From: Strigomonas culicis
Lineage: Eukaryota > Euglenozoa > Kinetoplastea > Trypanosomatida > Trypanosomatidae
Assembly: GCA_000482145.1 (NCBI GenBank)
Contig: AUXH01000343.1
Location: 1-20,651 of the forward strand
Length of the DNA stretch: 20,651 bases
Reading direction: 5' to 3'
Both the position numbers and the translations under genes were made by a program. A model generated the notes under the pieces. The model did not search any database, was not told the origin of the DNA, and saw only the letters and a list, made by a program, of their open reading frames with translations. The number at the start of each line of letters is the position of its first letter. Position 1 is the stretch's first letter. Positions 1-8,763 of the stretch are shown one piece after another.

Positions 1-492
<492 letters not shown>

Positions 493-1353
493 ACGATGAG
501 CACTCATCCTTTCAAACCCTTCAAAAATCAAAAAAGCAAGAAAAAGAATAAGGGTATAACGTTATTTTTTTGTTTTATTATTTATTTTTTGTGTATCGCC
601 AACAATCTTTGTCCATTCTTTTTTAGCTTTCCTTTTCATTTTGTTTTTTGTTTTTTGCTGATGTAGCCACTATCGTCAACAGGATACAGAAAGCAAAAAG
701 GAGAGTGAAAAGACCTAACGGAGCTACTAAAGAAAGTCAACATGTATTTACTTTCGACCATAGGACTTGATAACGACTTTTTTTTCTTTTATTTTTGTTT
801 GATCATTATTATAATGGTATCCTCTTCTTTTTAAAAAATCCTCGACAATTAACGTGTTGCTTGAACGGGTCGTGCCCTCGCTGTGGGAGTGAGTTTGCCC
901 TCTTTGTCCAGATGGATTGAATAAAAAGAGATCAGGCACCACAAACAGTTTAACAGACATATATATATGACTATGCTTAAACAGATAATGCATTTAGCGA
1001 AACAGAAAACAGTTTCTTTTTCTATCTTAACGGTAAAGTGGAGGACTTGTAAGCAATAACTCTTTATTGGAGTATTCTCATTTTTTTACTTCTTTTTTAA
1101 ACTAAAAGAAATGAAATAGAAGAGATGTACAATAAATGGTCTGTATGTATCGTAAACCTATATACATATATACGCTTGCATGAAAAAGGAAAAACTGTGA
1201 AAAATGTTCTAACACTTGACCCGTTCTCAAAAAAAAAGCGTTTGAATGGTGTCGCCTTCGTGTCCCATCCAGCACCCTGTTAACATCGCTTTCATCACTG
1301 AAAAGAGGGAAAAGAGTATTATCACGTATTGAGGCACTGCACACCGACAAGAG

Positions 1354-1403
1354 CTTTTTCTCCTTCCATGCTCTCTTCTCTTCGTTGTTGTTGTTGTTTC
1401 AAG
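1354..1403 (+). promoter_or_regulatory. Predicted trans-splice acceptor: polypyrimidine/GTT tract and AG
   Basis: A pyrimidine-rich tract (1354-1400, ending in about five GTT units) is followed by the first AG at 1402-1403. Spliced-leader addition here would give a leader of about 80 nt with no ATG before 1484. The assignment follows the general trypanosomatid rule (pyrimidine tract, then first AG) and is not mapped. Alternative AGs lie at 1475 and 1496. Confidence 0.55.
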
Positions 1404-1445
1404 GCCAAACAAATACTGCTGAAAGTGATTACCCCTACACACCTT

Positions 1446-1466
1446 CACACACACACACACACACAC
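1446..1466 (+). repeat. CA dinucleotide repeat
   Basis: About ten uninterrupted CA units lie in the leader just upstream of the gene at 1484. This is a simple microsatellite, likely polymorphic in length. Confidence 0.95.
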
Positions 1467-1483
1467 TGTGACATAGACTAAAC

Positions 1484-2557
1484 ATGTTCAAACATAGAGA
1501 CATCATGGCCTTCCCGCCGACGACGGTGGACCCCCGCGGCGCCGGCGGTGTGACCACCAGCGATCACGCGCCGGCGGAGGACACCGCGGCCCCGCGGAAG
1601 GATACCGACGCGGAGCCGGTGGAGGTGGCCGGCAAGAAGCGGAAGCGTGATGTGCGCAACATCCAGTTCTTCAAGAACACGGTGTACGGCGAGACCGGCA
1701 TGGCGCGGCTGCATGCGATGGTGTGCCGCAACCCCATCCTCATGTACCCCCCGGAGCACATCCCCGAGGCGCGCAAGTTCTTCTTGGAGAAGGAACGCGA
1801 GGAGCGGATGGGTGCGCGCGAACAGCAGGAGCGTGAGCGCGAGCTGCGGGACTTGGAGGCGCACTACCACACGAACCGCGAGGCGCCGACGACGGCCGAC
1901 CCGCCGGACGGCAGCGCGGAAGGGGGGCAGCAGGACGACGCGCTCTTGGCCTTCTTTGCGGAGGGGCGCAAGGAGGAGGCCGCGCTGCTGCTGCCGCCGG
2001 CGGCGGACGCCGCGGCGGAGCGCTTCCGCTCCAAGGAGGACGCGCGGCCCCTCGCGCAGTACCACCACCAACAGCTGGACACGTACATCCGTTTGCTGTA
2101 CGAGTTCAACCACATGACGTTCCTCAAGCTGCCGATCCAGGACACGATGAATTTGCTGAGCCGCTGTGGCCGCGAGGCGGCGGCGCACCTGACGGAGCTC
2201 GAGATGCACCTGCGCCTCGCCCACGAGGGGAAGCGCGAAGAGCTGCGGACGCTGCGGACGGAGGCCGCGCAGCTGCAGCAGCGACGCGCCGCGTGGGAGG
2301 CGGGGCAGGCGACCGCGGAGCTCACCACGGCCGAGGCGCGGCAGGCACAGCTCGCCGCCGAGCTGGAGCTCGAGATGGACGAGCTGGCTGCCCAGGAGCA
2401 GGACGACGCGCGGCGGCGGCAGCAGCAGCAGGAGGAAGAGGCAGAACACATAGATGTGCACACCCCGGCCAAACAAGTGCGCTTTTCGGTGTCGCAAGCG
2501 GAGGAGCCGCCGCAAGTGGAGGCAGACCTCCAGCAGCAAGACGCGAGCGCGGAGTGA
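1484..2557 (+). CDS. Unrecognised coiled-coil protein with basic cluster
   Basis: This 357-residue protein is not one I can assign. A disordered start is followed by a lysine/arginine cluster (KKRKRD, residues 51-56) that could be a nuclear localisation signal. Next comes a compact, probably conserved segment, FFKNTVYGETGMARLHAMV then CRNPILMYPPEHIPEARKFF (about 62-100). A charged helix follows, then a second ordered block (LDTYIRLLYEFNHMTFLKLP, about 198-217). A long Glu/Ala/Gln-rich coiled coil fills about 235-320 with a QQQQ stretch. The GC-rich coding composition contrasts with both flanks. ATG 1484 is the first ATG after the predicted acceptor, but the in-frame ATG at 1505 starts where composition turns coding-like and may be the true start. 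Nuclear location is inference. Confidence 0.85.
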   Translation: MFKHRDIMAFPPTTVDPRGAGGVTTSDHAPAEDTAAPRKDTDAEPVEVAGKKRKRDVRNIQFFKNTVYGETGMARLHAMVCRNPILMYPPEHIPEARKFFLEKEREERMGAREQQERERELRDLEAHYHTNREAPTTADPPDGSAEGGQQDDALLAFFAEGRKEEAALLLPPAADAAAERFRSKEDARPLAQYHHQQLDTYIRLLYEFNHMTFLKLPIQDTMNLLSRCGREAAAHLTELEMHLRLAHEGKREELRTLRTEAAQLQQRRAAWEAGQATAELTTAEARQAQLAAELELEMDELAAQEQDDARRRQQQQEEEAEHIDVHTPAKQVRFSVSQAEEPPQVEADLQQQDASAE

Positions 2558-2625
2558 AGCAAGGCTACCCGGCAGACACAGCAAAAAGTGAGAAACGATT
2601 TGTAATGGTTATTTAGAATACGTGA

Positions 2626-2665
<40 letters not shown>
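2626..2665 (+). repeat. Compound AC/AT microsatellite
   Basis: About eight AC units run directly into about twelve AT units, downstream of a stop codon in the presumed 3' UTR. Confidence 0.95.
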
Positions 2666-2762
2666 GTATTAATGTTCCTTGTTACTTGTTCGTCTAAGCC
2701 GCTCTAAATCATCGTGAGCTTGGAGCATTGCTTCCATTGTAGTTTAACTGTTACTATGTTTA

Positions 2763-2765
<3 letters not shown>

Positions 2766-2798
<33 letters not shown>

Positions 2799-2827
2799 TT
2801 TTCGTTTATCCACGGCAAAAAAAAAAG
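2766..2827 (+). promoter_or_regulatory. Predicted trans-splice acceptor: CT repeat and AG
   Basis: A run of about fifteen CT units (2766-2796) continues as a T/C-rich stretch. The first AG follows an A run at 2826-2827. The resulting leader (2828-2889, 62 nt) has no ATG before the start codon at 2890. A dinucleotide repeat doubling as the pyrimidine tract may vary in strength with repeat length. Predicted only. Confidence 0.6.
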
Positions 2828-2889
2828 TCACACATACATATATACAGTGATAGATATTACAACACGTGATTGACGCGCACACGACCACG

Positions 2890-4623
2890 ATGGCCACCGC
2901 TCCCACCACGACCTTTCTGCACATCAAGGACGGCTGGACGCTGTGGGTGCCGAGCCACGCGGCCGCCTCCGACGCCGAGAAGCGCTACCCCATCCACCTC
3001 CTGCCCACCGTCACGGCGACGGAGCTCCCGCGGTCCTTCTACCTCTTCGACTTCCCCGTGCAGATCGTGAAGGAGCACAGCTACGCGAACCCCTGCGCCC
3101 GCACGGTGGCCGAGATCCTCGCCGCGATCGAGGACTTTCGCCAGACGTGCGCGCGGGACTCGAACTACCTGCTGGAGCGCTGCTACAAGCCGCACCAGGC
3201 GCCGCCGCCGATGGGCGCCGGCCTGATGCGCGCGGGCACCGCCACGCCCCCGACGGGCGGTGCGGGGGGCAACACGTTTCTCAACCCTTACCAGCAGCAG
3301 CAGCAACCGCCGTCCATGGCCAACTACGGCGGTGCAAGCTATGTTCAGCCACCGTCGCAGCAGCAGCAGCAGCCACCCGCTCCCTATGAGAACAACTATA
3401 TGAACCCCTACGCCAACAGCGGCTACGGGAGCCCCTACGACGCGCCCTATGGCGGCGGTAGCTATAACAATACCAACAGCCGGTACCGTCACGACGCGTA
3501 CTACAACTCGCAGCAGGAGCCGCCGCGGCAGGGGGCGTACGAACGGCGCGGGCCGCCCGTGCGGAGCGACCCGGAGCCTATCGAGAAGGACCCGCTCCTG
3601 GAGATACCCAAGGAGGTGTACGACACGTACACGAACCCGCGCCAGCCGCTCGTGTGCGCGACGATGCCGGGCAGCCACCTGACGGTGTGGTTGCGCGAGC
3701 ATCCCATCCCGACGCGCGGTGACAAGACCCGCCACTACCTCTTCACGCGCGACAACATCATCCTGATGCCGCGCGCTACCGCGGAGGACGTGGCCCCGAG
3801 CAAGCCGGTGGTGCTGCTCACCCGCCAGGTGTGCATGCACTTTCTGACGCATAACTACTGCACGCGACCGAACTGCTTCCACGAGCACCACACCGGCGCG
3901 CAGCTGCGCGAGCTCATCGCGGCCCGGCACGTGGAGCTGAAGCAGCTCACGAAGAAGGAGCGGCAGCAGCGCGTGGAGGAGATCGTGGCGAAGGAGAGGG
4001 AGGGCCTGGCCAAGGCAGCGGAGGAGCGGCTCGAGCGGCAGCGCGAGAAGCACGCCTCCATCCTGCAGGACGAGCCCAGCGCGCCGGCGCAGCCCCTCCT
4101 GCCGCAGCAGGACGGCCAGGCCGGCGCGGCGCACGAGAGCGGCGCCAACACGAAGCCCATCCTGACGCTGGATGATATCGGGGTCACGGACGATGATGAG
4201 GACAGCAGCGGCAGCAGCAGCAGCAGCAGCAGCAGCAAGTCGTCGTCCTCCTCGGCGCCATCGTCGCGCGCGCCGTCCGCGGAGAAGCCGGCGGAGGAGG
4301 CCGGCGCCGTGGAGGCGAAGGGCGCGGAGGCAGCGCCGCCCACCCCCGTTCCTACCCCACCGCCGCCGCCGCCCGCGGTGGAGGCCGTGGCGGAGGAGGA
4401 GGAGGAGGTGCCAGCGCCCGCGGAGCATGCGGAGGACGCGAGCGAGGCAGAGGGCGAGGTTGAGGAGGAGGAGGAGGAGGAAGAGCCGGAGACGAAGAAG
4501 CGGGGACGGAAGCCCAAGGCAAAGCCGGCCGCCACAAAGGCGAAGAAGCCGGCACCGAAGAAGCGCAGCCGAGCCCCCTCCGCAAAGCAGTCTAAGAGCG
4601 CCCCTAAAAAGTCGAAAAACTAA
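2890..4623 (+). CDS. CCCH zinc-finger protein with prion-like and basic-tail segments
   Basis: This 577-residue protein has one CCCH finger: C315, C324, C329 and H333, spaced C-x8-C-x4-C-x3-H. CCCH fingers usually bind RNA, and in trypanosomatids they often control mRNA fate. Order of parts: a structured N-terminal block (about 8-105, with DGWTLWVP and FYLFDFPVQIV); a Q/N/Y/G/P-rich prion-like stretch (about 126-224); a second ordered block leading into the finger (about 240-340); a charged helix (about 340-400); a serine run (about 438-462); a Pro/Glu-rich acidic part; and a Lys/Ala/Pro tail with an AT-hook-like RGRKPK at 538-543. ATG 2890 is the first ATG after the predicted acceptor, and an in-frame GTG at 2866 is ignored. 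The tail hints at nucleic-acid or chromatin contact; the target is unknown. Confidence 0.9.
   Translation: MATAPTTTFLHIKDGWTLWVPSHAAASDAEKRYPIHLLPTVTATELPRSFYLFDFPVQIVKEHSYANPCARTVAEILAAIEDFRQTCARDSNYLLERCYKPHQAPPPMGAGLMRAGTATPPTGGAGGNTFLNPYQQQQQPPSMANYGGASYVQPPSQQQQQPPAPYENNYMNPYANSGYGSPYDAPYGGGSYNNTNSRYRHDAYYNSQQEPPRQGAYERRGPPVRSDPEPIEKDPLLEIPKEVYDTYTNPRQPLVCATMPGSHLTVWLREHPIPTRGDKTRHYLFTRDNIILMPRATAEDVAPSKPVVLLTRQVCMHFLTHNYCTRPNCFHEHHTGAQLRELIAARHVELKQLTKKERQQRVEEIVAKEREGLAKAAEERLERQREKHASILQDEPSAPAQPLLPQQDGQAGAAHESGANTKPILTLDDIGVTDDDEDSSGSSSSSSSSKSSSSSAPSSRAPSAEKPAEEAGAVEAKGAEAAPPTPVPTPPPPPPAVEAVAEEEEEVPAPAEHAEDASEAEGEVEEEEEEEEPETKKRGRKPKAKPAATKAKKPAPKKRSRAPSAKQSKSAPKKSKN
3832..3888 (+). 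other. CCCH zinc-finger motif
   Basis: This stretch encodes Cys-x8-Cys-x4-Cys-x3-His in the middle of the protein. The third spacing (x4) is one shorter than the most common CCCH form (x5), and additional His residues follow (HEHH). A single finger is more typical of trypanosomatid regulators than the tandem fingers of TTP-type proteins. Confidence 0.85.
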
Positions 4624-4999
4624 AAGAAAAGGAAAAAAATGGTCACGTCACGCCTGCCCCCTCTGTTTTATTTCCTTTGTTTGAAATGATATAAGCCCCT
4701 TTTTTTGTTGTGGTTCTTGTGTGGTGCAAGTGGTGTTGAAGTTTTCTCTTGTGTGTGAGTGTGGGTGTGAGTGTACACACCCACATCTATTCTACTGGTA
4801 CATCAAAGCACCTTTATAGAGCTAGTATGTCCTTTTAACGTCGAGGGGGGGCATGGGCCCCACTACTGTCATGCCGATAGAAACTGTAGTAAAAGTAAGA
4901 GAAGAAGGAAAAGATGTATCCTAAACAATATCCTTCTGCGACCATGCCAAACTTAAAAGAAATAAAAATGGGTTTCGCTTTTTTTATTATTGTTTCGTG

Positions 5000-5045
5000 C
5001 TTTTTTTTTTTCCTCGCCCCTCTGTACTCTTTCTTTTTTTTTTAG
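5000..5045 (+). promoter_or_regulatory. Predicted trans-splice acceptor for the M16 gene
   Basis: A strong T/C tract (5000-5043) ends in TTTAG, with AG at 5044-5045. The implied leader is about 193 nt, contains the GTT and AT repeats and has no ATG before 5239. A later acceptor after the AT runs (AG near 5202) is possible. Confidence 0.6.
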
Positions 5046-5073
5046 GACCAAAAGCAAAGCATTTAGTAGAATA

Positions 5074-5095
5074 GTTGTTGTTGTTGTTGTTGTTG
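5074..5095 (+). repeat. GTT triplet repeat
   Basis: About seven GTT units lie in the presumed 5' leader of the M16-family gene. Similar triplets precede the genes at 1484 and 11735. Confidence 0.95.
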
Positions 5096-5131
5096 GAATC
5101 GTATTCCTTCCTCACATCAACAAATACATAC

Positions 5132-5194
5132 ATATATATATATATATTAATATACATAAGTATACTTGTATATTATATATATATATATATATAT
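5132..5194 (+). repeat. Two AT dinucleotide runs
   Basis: Alternating AT runs at 5132-5147 and 5174-5194 are separated by an AT-rich linker. They sit just upstream of the M16-family start codon. Confidence 0.95.
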
Positions 5195-5238
5195 CTTCCT
5201 AGTAGCCTTCAAAGCAACTACAGCGTGTCCGATCCGTC

Positions 5239-6813
5239 ATGTTCCGTCGCATTGCACCCGTCGCCACCTGCGCCACCGTCGCGCAGGCCCGCGCCATCTA
5301 CGAGTACAAGTTTGGCCAGGTCCCCCTCACGAAGCCCTTCGTCCCGGGCGGCGGCCACGGCAAGGGCCCGAAGCCGGCGCCCGCGGCGGCCGAGCCGTCT
5401 GTGGCGGGCAAGGTAGAAGTCACGAAGCTGCACAACGGTGCCCGCGTCATCTCGCAGAACCTCGGCGGTGCGAGTGTGTCAGTCGGCGCCTATGTGCTGG
5501 CCGGCCCCGCGTACGACCCGGCGAACTGCCCGGGTGTCGGGAGCATGATGCACCTTGCCCTGACGACGAGCAACTACAACAACGCTCTCTTCCAGCTAGA
5601 CCGCAACATCCGCAGCGTCGGTGCCGCGGAGTCGCACTTCGAGGTGAACAAGCACTACGTCGGCATCCGCATCGACTGCCGTGCGGACAAGTGGAAGGCG
5701 CAGGTGACGAGCCCCGGCCGCCGCAACGCGCTGCAAAAGGAGAACACACCCCAGGTGGAGGGCGTCAACCTTGTGCAGGACAACATCTTCACCTGCCTCG
5801 CCGCGCCGCGCTTCCACGAGGCCGACATTGAGCGCTTCCGCGACACGATCGACAACCAGCTGAAGGAACTGCGCTGGCAGGCGCCGGCCGCCTACGCGGT
5901 GCAGCAGCTCGAGACCGTAGCCTTCTACCGCGAGCCGCTCGGCAACCCGCGCTTCGTGCCGGAGCTGAACAACGGCAACATCTCCAGCAAGGTGCTGCTC
6001 GATCAGTACAGCCGCTACATCGTGCCGAGCCGCATCGTCATCGCGGGCGTCAACGTCGAGCACGCCGCTCTCATCGCGGAGTACGAGAACACGCCGTACC
6101 CCCACAGCGCGACCGCGCCGCACCACGCGCGCGCGGAGCACCCGGCGCGCCCCGTGGACACCGCGGACGAGGCGAAGCAGTACACCGGCGGCGAGCGCCA
6201 AGACCACGAGGACCGCGCCAAGGAGATGGGCACCAAGCCAGACATGGACACGGAGACGATCTGCGCCGTCGGCTGGCTCGCCTACGGAAAGGAGAAGAAG
6301 ACGATCAAGGACTACGCCGCGTCGCTGGTGCTGAAGCAGGTGCTCGACATCGCCTTCAAGGACAGCATCCGCTACAACCGCGATGAGACGCACGTGCACG
6401 AGGGCGTGCGCGCCTTCTACAACCCGTACGTGACCGCCGGCCTCATCGGTTTCACCGCCGTCGCGGAGCCGAAGCACGCGGTCGCGATGGTGACCGACAC
6501 GGCCGCGCTCGTCAAGTCCAAGAAGGCCCCGAGCGAGGCGGAGCTTGCCGTCGCGAAGGCGCGCGCGTCGCTGCAGTTCCTGAGCGGTGCGGCGGACAGC
6601 ATCCGCGACTACTGCGACTTCCTCGGCACGAGCCTGCCGCTCGACGCGGAGAGCGTCACCCCGCTCTCCGTCGACGAGATCGTGAACGCGATCAACGCCG
6701 TCGGCGCCGCCGACATCGCGCGCGTGACGGAGCGCATGTTTAGCAAGCCCACATCCTTCTACGGGCACGGGGAGATGCTCGGCTTCCCTTCCCTCCGCCA
6801 GCTGGGTCTGTAA
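5239..6813 (+). CDS. Inactive M16-family protein: bc1 complex core subunit or alpha-MPP type
   Basis: This 524-residue protein belongs to the pitrilysin (M16) fold shared by mitochondrial processing peptidase and the core subunits of complex III. The first 18 residues (Arg-bearing, Ala-rich, no acidic residue) look like a mitochondrial presequence. A Gly/Pro/Ala linker follows at 36-55. The first M16 domain starts near VTKLHNGARVISQ (61-73) and GVGSMMHLAL (99-108). The zinc site HxxEH is degenerate: H105 is followed by Leu-Ala-Leu-Thr, so no catalysis is expected. YTGGE at 315-319 resembles the alpha-MPP/core class, but the glycine-rich substrate loop typical of alpha-MPP is not visible after it. 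The C-terminal half ends with a typical M16 finish (TERMFSKPTSFYGHGEMLGF). A structural core subunit of complex III is favoured over alpha-MPP on loop absence alone. ATG 5239 is the first after the predicted acceptor. Confidence 0.85.
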   Translation: MFRRIAPVATCATVAQARAIYEYKFGQVPLTKPFVPGGGHGKGPKPAPAAAEPSVAGKVEVTKLHNGARVISQNLGGASVSVGAYVLAGPAYDPANCPGVGSMMHLALTTSNYNNALFQLDRNIRSVGAAESHFEVNKHYVGIRIDCRADKWKAQVTSPGRRNALQKENTPQVEGVNLVQDNIFTCLAAPRFHEADIERFRDTIDNQLKELRWQAPAAYAVQQLETVAFYREPLGNPRFVPELNNGNISSKVLLDQYSRYIVPSRIVIAGVNVEHAALIAEYENTPYPHSATAPHHARAEHPARPVDTADEAKQYTGGERQDHEDRAKEMGTKPDMDTETICAVGWLAYGKEKKTIKDYAASLVLKQVLDIAFKDSIRYNRDETHVHEGVRAFYNPYVTAGLIGFTAVAEPKHAVAMVTDTAALVKSKKAPSEAELAVAKARASLQFLSGAADSIRDYCDFLGTSLPLDAESVTPLSVDEIVNAINAVGAADIARVTERMFSKPTSFYGHGEMLGFPSLRQLGL

Positions 6814-7315
6814 GAAAAAAGGAAAGGAAACACGTGACAGAACAAAAAAAAAAGAATAAAGAGTATATGATTTCTTTATATACCTTATTATCTATTTATG
6901 GATTATTTCATATACAAACAGGAATAATAATGCAAAAAAAAAAGCAAAAAAAAAACTTAGTTAGGAATAATGAACTAAATTATTTGTAGAATTCTAATAG
7001 TACATGGGTTTGGGTTAGTGCGCAGTATTTTTCTTTTTTGTTTTATAATTATTTAGTGTTGATTATTTTATACTTAAGCCTTAAACACAAAACAACCAAA
7101 AAAAAAAGTAAAAAGTAAAAAAAAAACTCATGAGAAATGCATTTCTTTTCTTTCAAAAGGTGTTTAACTGGATGGATATAAACGAAACAAAAAAAAACGT
7201 TCTCCTCTTCCTTCTCTTCTTCTCCTTTTTAAAAAGATTCAGAGTTTTTTTTTGTTTGTGACGAAACAGGTTGCACATCGGGTGCCCTCACTTTTATTCA
7301 CACGACCTCCTACCG
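6814..7315 (+). other. AT-rich intergenic region
   Basis: This 502-bp spacer is dominated by A runs, T runs and short AAAAG motifs. It should contain the 3' UTR of the M16 gene and the leader of the next gene. I see no open frame, RNA gene or long repeat in it. Confidence 0.75.
7200..7236 (+). promoter_or_regulatory. Predicted trans-splice acceptor
   Basis: A clean pyrimidine tract (7200-7230, TTCTCCTCTTCC-type) is followed by AG at 7235-7236, with alternative AGs at 7241-7244. The leader is about 70-80 nt. Its first ATG is 7316, which fixes the start of the downstream gene. Confidence 0.65.
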
Positions 7316-8269
7316 ATGGCCACGGTCAGCAAGAAAGCGGCGGGGCCGCGCGACACCATCCAGCTAGCCTTCAAGGACTCCCAGTACGCCACGCCCTACA
7401 CAGACCACTCGATCCCCGGCGACCACCCGATGAAGCTCCCGCAGCACGAACACCTGGGCCGCGACCATGCGCCGGCGCCCGTGACGGCGAGCCACATGTA
7501 CAACAACATGGAGGTTATGTCAAAAGAAGTGCTGCAGCAGCAGCAGCAGCCGTCCGGTACCCGCGTGCGCGCCGCCGGCAACGCCTCCGAGGCGACGGCG
7601 CCCTCCTACGGCTGCGGCTACATCCTCAACACGAACCACAACGGGCGCCGGCACTACGACGAGGAGCGTGGCACGGAGGAGCCGTGGGTGGGCGCGGGGT
7701 GGGTGCCGCACAAGGCCTACGCGCCGCCTCCGCCACTGCAGCAGGAAACGACGCGCCACGCGCCCCGCAAGGGCCGCGGGGTCTACGGCGAGGCGGGGCG
7801 CACGCCGGCGGAGGTCGCCGCGCGGGAGGCGGCCGCACACCAGCGCGACCGCGACTTTCTGGGCGGCCGCCGCTGTTATGTGCCGCCGCCGCCCGGCCAC
7901 AGCCACATCGAGCTCGGGCTGTGGCACCTGTCAGGTCGGGTGCCCGCCGCGCCGCCGGCGATGGAGGGGGAGAGCGCGCCGGTGGTGGACAAGGCGGTGG
8001 ATGCCGTGAAGCCCGCCACGCCGGTGATGGACAAGCCACAGGAGGCACTGGCCGCGACCACCCCCACCCCCCAACCTAGCAGCGGCGCGGGCGGCAGCCT
8101 GCCCGCCTACGTGGCGAGCGTGCGTCCCGAGATGGGCGACATCGGCTACGGTAGTCTTTACAACCAACAGTATGACTTCAAGTATAGTGTGCAGGCGCGG
8201 CGTGAGAAGGGCAGCCAGCGGGAGATGAGGGAGGAGATCCAGATGGTGCATGACCTGCCTCCCTGGTGA
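7316..8269 (+). CDS. Unrecognised Tyr/Pro/His-rich protein
   Basis: This 317-residue protein has no catalytic motif, signal peptide or membrane segment that I can see. The N-terminal block (about 11-70) is rich in Tyr, His and Pro (FKDSQYATPYTDHSIPGDHP) and probably conserved. A short Gln run (74-78) and extended Tyr/Trp/Pro segments follow (GYILNTNHNGRRHYDEE; EPWVGAGWVPHKAY; CYVPPPPGHSHIELGLWHL). A disordered part carries PVVDK and PVMDK (222-226 and 236-240). The end (about 270-317, GYGSLYNQQYDFKYSVQARR) looks like a conserved extended segment. Such chains of short aromatic motifs without a globular core are common among axonemal microtubule-inner proteins, but that link is only a guess. 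ATG 7316 is chosen because the longer frame has only a TTG start. Confidence 0.85.
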   Translation: MATVSKKAAGPRDTIQLAFKDSQYATPYTDHSIPGDHPMKLPQHEHLGRDHAPAPVTASHMYNNMEVMSKEVLQQQQQPSGTRVRAAGNASEATAPSYGCGYILNTNHNGRRHYDEERGTEEPWVGAGWVPHKAYAPPPPLQQETTRHAPRKGRGVYGEAGRTPAEVAAREAAAHQRDRDFLGGRRCYVPPPPGHSHIELGLWHLSGRVPAAPPAMEGESAPVVDKAVDAVKPATPVMDKPQEALAATTPTPQPSSGAGGSLPAYVASVRPEMGDIGYGSLYNQQYDFKYSVQARREKGSQREMREEIQMVHDLPPW

Positions 8270-8763
8270 CCATTCTGCACCCACCCACACACACACAAAC
8301 ACACACATTTATACACTCGCCGAGAACATGGAAAGCAATCTTCTGTTCGCGATTTTGTCTTTTTGTTTTTTTGACACCAATCTGCCACGCTTTGTACCAT
8401 TTCATGTATACAAAGAAGATAGGGAACAAGAAAGAAAAAAAAATGTTCTATATGATACGATGCGCATGGATCGATAGTGAGTCTGCAATCGGAGTCATTG
8501 GTTTCCGTCTCTCCTTCAACTAGATGAATTCAATTCGTTGTAGCTGCAGGAAGCTCTGTATATATAAGCAAATAAACAAGCGCAAAAAAAAAAAGAGAAA
8601 AGAGCTTGAATGTCTTCATGAACGTACGATAATACTCTTGGTGACCCCTCTTCTTTTTCTTTCTTTTTTTCCTTTTCAAGTCGAGCTGCGTGTATATAGA
8701 TATACTTATATAAAAGGTGGAAGAACAGAAGGCGATAATTCAAAAAAGAAAGGAGAGAAAACC
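8270..8763 (+). other. AT-rich intergenic region
   Basis: This spacer holds a short CA-rich part (8281-8307), A-rich and T-rich runs and a strong pyrimidine tract near 8645-8677. The in-frame ATG at 8524 lies before that tract in AT-rich sequence and is not taken as a start. The short frames on both strands across 8250-8523 look like UTR. Confidence 0.75.
8645..8680 (+). promoter_or_regulatory. Predicted trans-splice acceptor
   Basis: A T/C-only tract (8645-8677) is followed by CAAG with AG at 8679-8680. The implied leader of 83 nt lacks any ATG before 8764. This excludes the upstream in-frame ATG at 8524 and its AT-rich 80-codon extension. Confidence 0.7.

Larger units (their letters stand above)
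493..1483 (+). other. AT-rich intergenic region (beta-tubulin 3' UTR and next leader)
   Basis: This stretch of almost 1 kb has long T and A runs and no open frame with coding-like composition. It should hold the beta-tubulin 3' UTR, its polyadenylation zone and the splice acceptor of the next gene near 1402. The short minus-strand open frames at 748-993 and 1102-1466 are AT-rich, low-complexity translations and are not supported as genes. I see no tRNA-like cloverleaf. A CA repeat lies at 1446-1466. Confidence 0.7.
2558..2889 (+). other. Intergenic region rich in microsatellites
   Basis: This AT-rich spacer between the coiled-coil gene and the CCCH gene carries an AC run joined to an AT run (2626-2665) and a long CT run (2766-2796). 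No open frame here has coding-like composition. The CT run probably serves as the pyrimidine tract for the next gene. Confidence 0.75.
4624..5238 (+). other. Intergenic region with a GC-rich patch and AT/GTT repeats
   Basis: This 615-bp spacer has a GT-rich part at 4700-4780 and an unexpectedly G/C-rich patch at about 4840-4878. After that come a T-rich tract, a GTT repeat (5074-5095) and two AT runs (5132-5147 and 5174-5194). The small open frames here translate the repeats and are not supported as genes. Confidence 0.7.

Noticed and set aside
748..1466. Minus-strand frames of about 80 codons in the first spacer
   Set aside because: They are AT-rich, repeat-derived translations on the opposite strand to all genes.
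493..1483. Search for tRNA or other RNA genes in the spacers
   Set aside because: I saw no T-loop/anticodon arrangement in any spacer. The absence is by eye only, and tRNAscan-SE and a snoRNA covariance search would settle it.
1478..2584. 368-codon minus-strand open frame opposite the coiled-coil gene
   Set aside because: The translation is Leu/Arg-rich low complexity, it is antisense to a better frame, and it opposes the uniform gene direction.
2857..4428. 523-codon minus-strand open frame opposite the CCCH gene
   Set aside because: It translates the complement of CAG/GAG/GCG-rich codons into Leu/Arg/Val strings. The + strand frame has a real zinc finger.
5596..6768. 390-codon minus-strand open frame opposite the M16 gene
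   Set aside because: It is antisense shadow sequence. The + frame shows family-specific M16 motifs.
8524..8763. N-terminal extension of the 8764 gene from ATG 8524
   Set aside because: The extension is AT-rich and lies mostly upstream of a strong pyrimidine tract and AG at 8679-8680, so it should not be in the mRNA.
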